64,000 nt of DNA from Paramecium tetraurelia (taxonomy: Eukaryota; Ciliophora; Oligohymenophorea; Peniculida; Parameciidae). The notes beneath the pieces were generated by a model. The model had not been told where the DNA came from. It ran no database searches and worked only from the letters and a program-made list of their open reading frames with translations. The DNA is taken from assembly GCF_000165425.1 (NCBI RefSeq), contig NW_001798956.1, forward strand, positions 187,373 to 251,372, in the 5' to 3' direction. The translations under genes were made by a program, and so were the position numbers. Below are positions 56,656 to 64,000 of the stretch, one piece after another (position 1 is the first letter of the stretch; each line of letters opens with the position of its first letter).

Positions 56656-57872
56656 TCATTCAAATTAATGTCTAATGGAATCAAAATATTGGTGCTTTAA
56701 AGCATCCTTTGGAGTGATCCTTTTTTTCTAGTTTAAATTAGAATCAATTATTACAGCATCATACTACATCAATTTCTACAATAGATCCAATGCATCAGAT
56801 TAACAATACTATGAATTGTTAGCATTAACGAATTTATTCAAATTGACAGGTTCATAGTTTGGAAAATCACTAAAATCAAAATTTACATTGATCTTCTAAG
56901 CAACCTCTTTCAATCCTTCCGTGCCAAACACTCTCGCTATACGATGCATATATTAGACTTTCTCCTTCCCCAATTTTTTGGTCCCTTTAAATGGGTTGCT
57001 CTCTTTAAAGATCTTTTAATATTCATAAATAACATGATATACCATCTAAGCAAACATGAATCCCACTGCATAGACATCTATTTAATAATCATAATACTGG
57101 TATCTCAACAATATTTCTGGAGATTGATAAGATCTGTGTCATTAATAATTATACTTAGTTCCAACTGAAGGGTTTTTTGGTCTACCTGGTACATAATACA
57201 TACTCAATCCCCAATCTATTAATTTATATAGTTTAGTCTTTGGATTTGCGATAATGTTGGCTGGCTTAATATCTCCATGAATTACACCTTTGGAATGAAC
57301 GTAATCTAATGCCTGGATTATATAAATCAATATACTTTTAGGGTTTGATAAAGAAACAACTTGTTACCATTATCAGTCATTGTCTTTATCAATTAAGATG
57401 TTGGAAAGACTATATATCTATTATATACTAATGATACAGAATTATTGTTTCTTATAACATCTACTAATGGAGAAATTAAGTCATGACCTTATACTGTTTG
57501 CATAAACACAATTTCTCTTTTAATGCTGTTCCATTTCAGACTCTTGAAAGTCTTGATCACAACCTTATTCTTTGTTGATTTTTATAATCCTAAATAAGCA
57601 TGTCCTGAAGCTCCTTTGCCTATATAAGTCTAGAATTCGTAATCGCTATAATTCCCAAAATTGATTCTCAATTATTTATAATCAAGATCTTTTTCAGATT
57701 TTCCTTGATTTGCAGTAGCGTAATACTTAGGTAAGATGTGTACTACGCTAGCTCCAGTTTCTTTTAAGCTAACTAGATTGCTGTCATATTTATTTGTATT
57801 GAGGACAGAAACGTAGGAAAAAGCAATTATCATTAATCCATAAATCTGAATATACTATTCAAATTTTTTCAT
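56656..57872 (-). CDS. CK2-alpha-like protein kinase with putative N-terminal signal peptide
   Basis: Three exons, with introns 57313-57335 and 57134-57154 (23 and 21 nt, both ending CAG), encode 390 residues. It starts MKKFEQYIQIYGLMIIAFSY; the hydrophobic core at residues 9-23 looks like a signal peptide or anchor. The kinase domain then follows CK2 alpha: YIGKGASGHAYLG (Gly loop), VVIKTFK (Lys), SIKREIVFM, ALDYVHSKGVIHGDIKPANI and KLIDWGLSMYY. HGD replaces HRD, and DWG is the CK2 signature in place of DFG. Then VGTKSYQSPEILL, IDVYAVGFMFAQMV, and KRITPKDALKHQYF near the end. All catalytic Lys and Asp residues are present. The basic K-rich loop of canonical CK2 alpha is absent. Confidence 0.88.
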
Positions 57873-58630
57873 TAAATAAAAAAATGCTTTATAATTTGAT
57901 CAAAATATGACTAATTGAAATGCTCAAAAGTATATAGGGATTAATCATTATTCTTTAAATTTCAACCCATTCTTCATTCAATCAAGGAAGAATCAATCTC
58001 GATTAGGTTTTCTGCATTTGATATATTAATCTATCCATATAATAAAATGATAAAATACAATTATAAATCATACTAACTCACCTTATATTGTCACATTTTA
58101 ACTAAAGAATTACGAAAAATATACATTTTATCATCATACAAGAAAATTCAAATCTTGAGAATATTAAGATATTAATATTATTTGAAATACAAAAAAAGAC
58201 ATGAAGTAAGAACTACTTCCAAATCTATAGATTGGTTTATTAACAATCCTTATATATTTGCGGTTAACTGCAAAAGATAATCTTAGAGTAGAAATTTTTT
58301 GGATTATATAATTGTAACTAAGTATATTTATTCTCAAATTTCTAATAGTCTATCTAGCAGTCTTTTAAATTAGGCAGCATCTCTCTGATACTAGATTAGA
58401 ACAATCAATTTAATATATCATTCTTGAAATTCTGAGCAGAAAAAATGCTTAATCTGCTGTAATATCATAAACCATATTGAGTTTGAAGTTTATTGGAGAG
58501 GATCTTAAATGACTCCTTAATATGAATAATCATAATTTGAGTGAGTTACTTGATGATACTGTTTAACAGGGGAATGAATTAGATCAAGTTTTAGAAAGTT
58601 AAGATTAATGGTTTATAATAAAATTAAATT
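57873..58630. other. AT-rich spacer between divergent genes
   Basis: About 760 bp between the CK2-alpha-like start and the enkurin start. No open frame of note. It should contain both promoters. Confidence 0.4.
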
Positions 58631-59536
58631 ATGTAACAGGAAAGCATATACAACTTAATTCCAAAAGAGTATGTCCCTCCACCTAAGGAGCCCATGTATA
58701 GATCTGCATATCCTTCAAATCTTGTTCCTACTGGCAGCACTTTTAATAACTACACAACAAGCAGACCAAAAGTACTTTTGTCGGTTATCTTTTAAGATTA
58801 ACAATATCAATGGAGAATTTGAATTAGTCAAAGGTCCTCATTCTCACAAAGGATAGTCTAATTCGTTGGGTAGACCCAAAGGTAAATTGAATATGATGAT
58901 GAGATAGGCTCATATAAACCTGATACAACTATGTTCAGATTGAAGAACACTGGAACCATGGGATCAAATTAATTACCTGAGAGTATCATAGCATTGTTAA
59001 AATTTAGTTCAATCTTATAAATATCCACCCTCTGTCAAACCCTAAGTCCCTAAAAAGGATGAGAAGCCAATACATGGTTTGAAATCAAATAAAAACTTTA
59101 TAATAACGAATGCTGTTGAAAATATCCTATCGGCCCCAAAGTAAATTGTTGAAGATGTTGCTTGGACATCCAAAAAGGATTATGGGAAGGTTCCAGATTA
59201 TTTAACCAAAATAAAATCAAGCATTTCTAGTGAATATGAAATCATAAGAAACATGCATATTAGTGAGGCAGAAGAAATGGACAAATAAAAATATCTTATG
59301 TCTTTGGAAGAAGTTCAATAACTAAAGGAAGGACTCAAAAAGAAATGGGAATCAGTCAATAAAGAGTATTAATCAATTACTCATATCAGAATGATTGACA
59401 CCGTTGGTTTGAAAAGAAAGTATATCTAATTATGACTATTACAAGGAAGGAGTAATGTGAAAAGGAATTAGCCTAATTAGAAAAAGATATAGAAAAATTA
59501 AACAAGAACTATGTATTTGTTGATACATAAAAGTGA
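58631..59536 (+). CDS. ENKUR: Enkurin (ciliary/flagellar protein)
   Basis: Five exons, with introns 58772-58796, 58882-58907, 58983-59007 and 59420-59445 (25-26 nt), encode 267 residues from the ATG at 58631 to the TGA at 59534. The N-terminus ESIYNLIPKEYVPPPKEPMY has the Pro-rich IPK motif. The middle has FIITNAVENILSAPK and KKDYGKVPDYLTKIKS. The C-terminal enkurin domain reads LKEGLKKKWESVNKEYQSIT, DTVGLKRKKEQCEKELAQLE and KDIEKLNKNYVFV, matching the IQ-like calmodulin-binding helix. Enkurin is a microtubule inner protein of axonemal doublets and can bind TRPC channels and calmodulin in sperm. Confidence 0.88.
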
Positions 59537-59646
59537 TTCCATTTTATAATATCAATAGCAATTTTAGTATATTTCCAATTTATTATTTTCACTTATCAAC
59601 TATCTTAAATCTGGAGTTTTGGTATTTAAGTAAAAAAATAATATTA

Positions 59647-61933
59647 ATGGATAAACAATCTTAAAAAGTTAGAAAATCTATTTCTAATTACACTTATGAT
59701 TTGAATGACTTGATTGGCTAGGGCTATTCATCAAAAGTGTACAAAGGACTTAATACCCTCACGAATCAAGTCGTTGCAATTAAAGTCATAAGTATATAAT
59801 AACTAATCACTCCAATCTCCAAAAGTTTACTGAAAAATGAAATCAATGTATTGAAATTAATTAATCACCCAAATCTAATGAAAGTGTTTGAAACCTTTGA
59901 AACCCAAAACAACACGTATTTGATATGCGAGTATTGTAATGAAGGTGATTTAGCAGATATTTTGGAAACATCCTCATTCTCAGAAAATGACGCTTTAAAA
60001 GTTCTACAGCAAATCCTCCAAGGAGTCAAAGCATTACATGATCAAAGTAACACCTTTTAAGTAAAATTTCTTAGAAATAATACATAGAGATATTAAACCA
60101 GCCAACATTTTGAAATCTGATGGTATGTTCAAATTGGCCGATTTTGGGTTTGCAGTTATTGAAAACCAATATGAAAGCATCATCAAAAAGTTTAACGTTG
60201 GAACTCCAATGTACATGGCACCTGAAACAATTTAGTACAATGAGTATTCAGAAAAATCAGATATATGGGCTTTGGGAGTTGTCTTGTATCAAATGATTTA
60301 CAAACAAATGCCATAGAATTAAAAATTAGAAAATGACATTGAGAAGAAGCATGCAGCACTAATTAATAAAATTTTAACTGACAATCAAACATCTCAAAAA
60401 ACGAAAGAACTCATTCTAAAAATGCTTAGCATGGATCCAGAAAAAAGAATTTCTGTTAATGACATTATTTAACTACTCAATCCTCCTCCAAAAAAACTAA
60501 CTACCATCTCCCATCAGAATATTTCTTTTAAATCCATAAAATCAATACCTGCATCTTTAGACCTCCATTCCTCTAGAACTCTATTTGATGATAATTTACT
60601 ATCCAAATAAATCATAAAAAGTTAACCTGATGAAGTCGCAGAGAATAATTAAATATTTTCTAAAACCTAAAATTGTAAAGATCATGCAAACCCTAGAATC
60701 ATCAAAGTCAATTAATTTAGTTCCTTCAAAGATCTTAAAATTACCAAAAGTCCTATCAAAACTATATAGACTTAGACCTAGTAAAATCCATGTATTTAAT
60801 AGCAACCTTAATAAACATCAAAGCCTTCTTACAATCTAAATTTGCAACCTATAGGTAAATCGTTTAAAGAATCTCCTCTTAAACTAAGGGAATAACAATA
60901 AACAAGAAGGCTTAAAACTTAAATTTCAAATGAATTTATTGACCCAACTGAAAAAGAATCAAATTTCTTGTCAGATAAGGCAAGTGTAGTTAAAGTACCT
61001 CAAACCAATATTAATCCGAATCAAACTCCGCTAAAAACTGTTTAAAACAAAAAGTCAAGTCACAAAAATGCTAATGCCCTTGATGAAAGTGAATGTATCT
61101 AAAGTAGTCATCAAAATAGTACCAATGATACTATTAAACAAAATTAACTTTCTAATTGTTTATAAATTTTCCAGGAAAGACAGAACTTACAAGAAAATCA
61201 TTCAAACAATCAAAACTAACTTAACAGTCATTTTAAAAAAATTAAATCACCAATTAGAATTATTCATTCATAAAAAACTATTGTCACTCCACCTTTTAAG
61301 TCCTCCGGTATTAGCGAATAAAAGAAATAGTAAGATTCTAAACCCAACTATTATTTATAAACCAAAGGGAATTCCCCCATCTTTTAATAAGAATCATTAT
61401 CATAATTGATATAAAATTTATCCATAGAAAAAATTATCACCGATTTCTCATCCAAAAGGCATGAAGAAAAAGAAAGATAACCACCTGCAAAGATAAGGCC
61501 TACCTTTAAATTCCTTAATTATCTGAATTAAATAATTAAAAACTTTGACAATATTAATACAGAAGACAAATAAAAATGCTATTTTCTCTTAAGAAAACTT
61601 TTAGGAATCAAAGCAACATATGTATAATAATGCTATCCATAATATAAATAAGAATAAATATAAGTATACATTGATAATTTCTTGTCTTATTATGCTAAAG
61701 TTGAAACAATATTTTATACTTCCCCTGATAAATCATTTGAATAATTTTTCAATAAAGATTTAACTTAATATAGTATTAGTTTTTCATAACTATTGTTATA
61801 TTATCTTTAAAAGATTTCATTTAGCAAATGGAATTAAGATATTCAAATAATTTCAGAAATTATTTCTGAAAATGTAAGATAATCAAATGATCCAGTGTTA
61901 TTTGCTAGAAGATGGGAAAATGATTAACCATGA
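59647..61933 (+). CDS. ULK/ATG1-like serine/threonine protein kinase with long disordered tail
   Basis: Two exons, with intron 60047-60074 (28 nt, TAG), encode 752 residues. The kinase domain spans about residues 15-275: LNDLIGQGYSSKVYKG, VVAIKVI, LINHPNLMKVFETFETQNNT, ICEYCNEGDLADIL, IIHRDIKPANILK, LADFGFA, VGTPMYMAPETI, SDIWALGVVLYQMIY and MDPEKRISVNDII. Every catalytic residue is present. The ICEYCxEGDLxD wording and overall pattern suit ULK/ATG1-type kinases, which are greatly expanded in ciliates. The remaining 480 residues are Gln/Asn/Ser-rich with a helical block near the C-terminus (FLNYLNQIIKNFDNINT; KCYFLLRKLLGIKATYV). Confidence 0.87.
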
Positions 61934-62025
61934 TTCTTATAGTTTTTATTTTAAATTAGAAAAACAAACGTTTTTATTAAGATTATAATTTACAAATATC
62001 AATATTTAATATATATCAAGGTATT

Positions 62026-62867
62026 ATGGGCATTTGTTAAAAGAAAAATGTAAAGGACAATTCTTAAAAGCACACGGGATACGAGTCAGAATAAGTTGTA
62101 GTTTTGACATGCATAAAGAGCCACATCGAATATTTCGATTAAATAGATTTAGAACTCCTTAAATATCCTGATGTTTCGCTGCTATTGCGAAAACATATCA
62201 AAAACTATAAATTCATAGAGGAGGGAAAGACTTGGGTAGTAGTAAAAGAAATCTAAAGTTTCTTAAATAATAAAATAACAATATTGATTAGAAATTTCAA
62301 TCCTGAAACTGATGCCGCCTTGTAGTTGATATAGATTTTTAAGAAATTAGTATCTTCAACCTAAAAGTTATTGGAATCTTCTGTTAAGTTTAATGAAGCA
62401 AAGGTTGAATTATTTTAATCATTCCAAAATTAATTGGTCTAAGTAAAAGAAAATGATAATTTTAGACTTCAATAGAATGCCTTATTATTGTAAATACATT
62501 GATTTCAAAAAAATTACAATGGTGGAATGATGAATATTTTTAATGGAGGCAGAATCATTTAATTTAGACGTTTCTCATTAAAAAAATAGATAAAAGTAAT
62601 AAAGAGATTATAGGATCCATATATGACTACATTTAATTGTTAATAGAGTGCATAAAAAATCTGGGAGATCTCGAGGGATCTCAAAATGCTTAAGAAACAG
62701 ATTTTAAAGCTTAATAGGACTTTTTAGATTAATTTTACAGCTAAATGAGAGTAGGTTTGATACAGAATTCATTTATTTCAGGTAGTATTTCAAATGAAAT
62801 AATTCCAGAATAAATTTAGGTTGTTTAGAATGTGAAAGCATATGCCTTAATAATTAATAAAAAATGA
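62026..62867 (+). CDS. Hypothetical protein with MGIC N-terminus, 272 residues
   Basis: Two exons, with intron 62443-62465 (23 nt, TAG), from the ATG at 62026 to the TGA at 62865. The N-terminus MGICQKKNVKDNSQKHTGYE fits N-myristoylation at Gly2 followed by palmitoylation at Cys4, so membrane attachment is likely. The body is mixed helical (LELLKYPDVSLLLRKHIKNY, TDAALQLIQIFKKLVSSTQK, LQWWNDEYFQWRQNHLIQTF). No known domain is evident. The TGA overlaps a following ATG (62864-62866). Confidence 0.62.
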
Positions 62868-63626
62868 TTACTAATTTATGTTTATATATAAATTATAATA
62901 ATTCCAGCAAGATAAAAATAATTAAGAATTTTTTGTTGGAATAACTTTTTGTAAATAATTCCTATAACTTTGTACTTATTAACTACCCTAAAGATGAAAT
63001 AAGCATGAAAACAATTTACACCAGTTTAAAGATACTATAAAACTACATTAATTATGATATCGATTTTACTTATAGGCGATTTCGAAGTAGTATCTTAAAT
63101 GGATGATATAAAGTGGAACTTCAAATTTGAAAAGTTTAATGCTAAGTACATAATTTCACTGTCATTAAAAACAATCTAAGTAATCATGCTATATCATCAG
63201 ATATATAATTATATTTCAGCTATTTTTGAATAAATTAAAATATTTATCTCCCTTTTAATCTATAATGAAATAGTATAATTAATTTGGAAATAATTGTTAA
63301 GATTATATCAAAATAGCTAATATGACATATAGTGCAGAGTTAAATTATGAATTTATTTGTTATTCAGTAGTCTTATTTTGAATATCGTAAAATATTTTTG
63401 AAAATTAGGAATACTTAAAGTGAAATGGGAAAGGTCCATTTATACAAACAATAGCATTAAATTTTCACCTAAAAAATATTAATTCAAAGATTTTGTAAAT
63501 TTATCAATTAATAGATACATCAGTCAATCTGAGTGCAATAGTTTATATTTTTTGGAATAATTTTTAAATTAATTACATTTCCCATGTGATTGTGAAGTCA
63601 AGTTATCAATAATCTTAAACTAATGA
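62864..63626 (+). CDS. Possible gene overlapping the previous stop, unresolved exons
   Basis: An ATG at 62864 overlaps the TGA of the MGIC gene. It opens MITNLCLYINYNNSSKIKII, then FLLEQLFVNNSYNFVLINYP and KDEISMKTIY. A splice (perhaps about 52 nt, ending at about 63075) would lead to DFEVVSQMDDIKWNFKFEKF and on to helical sequence. Later frames near 63380-63620 also read as coding (SIKFSPKKYQFKDFVNLSIN, FPCDCEVKLSIILNQ) to a TGA at 63624. The whole may be one gene with several introns. Start and exon structure are uncertain. Confidence 0.33.
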
Positions 63627-64000
63627 ATATAGCTTGAATGGCATTATTTGGATGTAAGTCTATAAGCTATCTATTAGATTTATTAATCGAGATATTAATT
63701 TTAGAAGTATTTGTTTAATTTTACATTATAAGTATGCCTATTAAAAGTAATCTTATAATTTTGCTTTCATAAATACTTTTTTCTCTAAATTTATATTTTA
63801 ATATATATATGAATTAAAAATTATAAATAAATAAATAATAAAATAAGTTATTGATCTTCCAATTATAAAAAATCATATCATTTAAAAAATGATTACTATT
63901 AAATTTTATTAGAATTAAGATTTGTCAGAATTAATTTCGTATTGAAAATACAATAATTCAATTATACAAATTTATAATGAATTAAAAGTGTTTATGATTA
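63627..64000. other. Window end, AT-rich, no gene seen
   Basis: The last 370 bp are extremely AT-rich with frequent TGA in all frames and no coding signal on either strand. Confidence 0.45.

Overview
The window looks like ciliate macronuclear DNA, most likely from Paramecium. It is very AT-rich and densely packed with genes. Conserved proteins read correctly only if TAA and TAG are glutamine and TGA is the sole stop. Coding regions are cut by tiny introns, mostly 21-30 nt, that start GT(A) and end TAG, AAG or occasionally CAG. I read genes with that code and joined exons by hand, so conserved proteins are firm, while exon borders in unconserved ones are provisional. The species cannot be fixed from the sequence alone.

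Layout. 1-9.5 kb: the start of a Myb/SANT gene, ribosomal proteins uL3, eL27 and eL6, a PIG-O-like GPI-anchor enzyme, an unresolved minus-strand gene and a small membrane protein. 9.5-23 kb: weak small ORFs, a TGS1-like protein, two small unknown genes, a DHHC acyltransferase, a C2-domain membrane protein, mitochondrial bL21, the CK2 regulatory subunit, a p24 cargo receptor and a long LRR protein. 23-30 kb: five unknown genes, including a very compact divergent pair and an ATGA overlap, a small protein with a lipidation-like Cys tail, and a P5-type PDI. 30-40 kb: uL22, an RCC1 protein, glutamine-rich unknowns, an RPA2-like protein, a second DHHC enzyme and a tandem pair of secreted Cys-rich proteins. 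40-50 kb: unknowns, a SAPS-like protein, TBCCD1-like, ZNF593/Bud20 and a coiled-coil protein. 50-64 kb: an LC8-like protein, dolichyl-diphosphatase, an importin-alpha-like protein, a GKRP/MurQ-like double-SIS protein, an EF-hand protein, a CK2-alpha-like kinase with a putative signal peptide, enkurin, a ULK-like kinase and a protein starting MGIC.

The genes do not form an operon or a single pathway. Several serve translation (uL3, eL27, eL6, uL22, bL21m, ZNF593). Several serve the secretory path and membrane lipids (PIG-O, dolichyl-diphosphatase, p24, PDI, two DHHC enzymes). Some point to cilia or basal bodies (enkurin, TBCCD1, LC8-like, LRR/EF-hand, coiled coils). The items most worth following are the kinase with CK2 signatures behind a hydrophobic N-terminus, the base-level frameshift in the CK2 beta gene, the extremely short divergent spacers, the ATGA overlaps, and the Cys-rich tandem pair. 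I saw no mobile elements, CRISPR arrays, rRNA, convincing tRNA or telomeric repeats.
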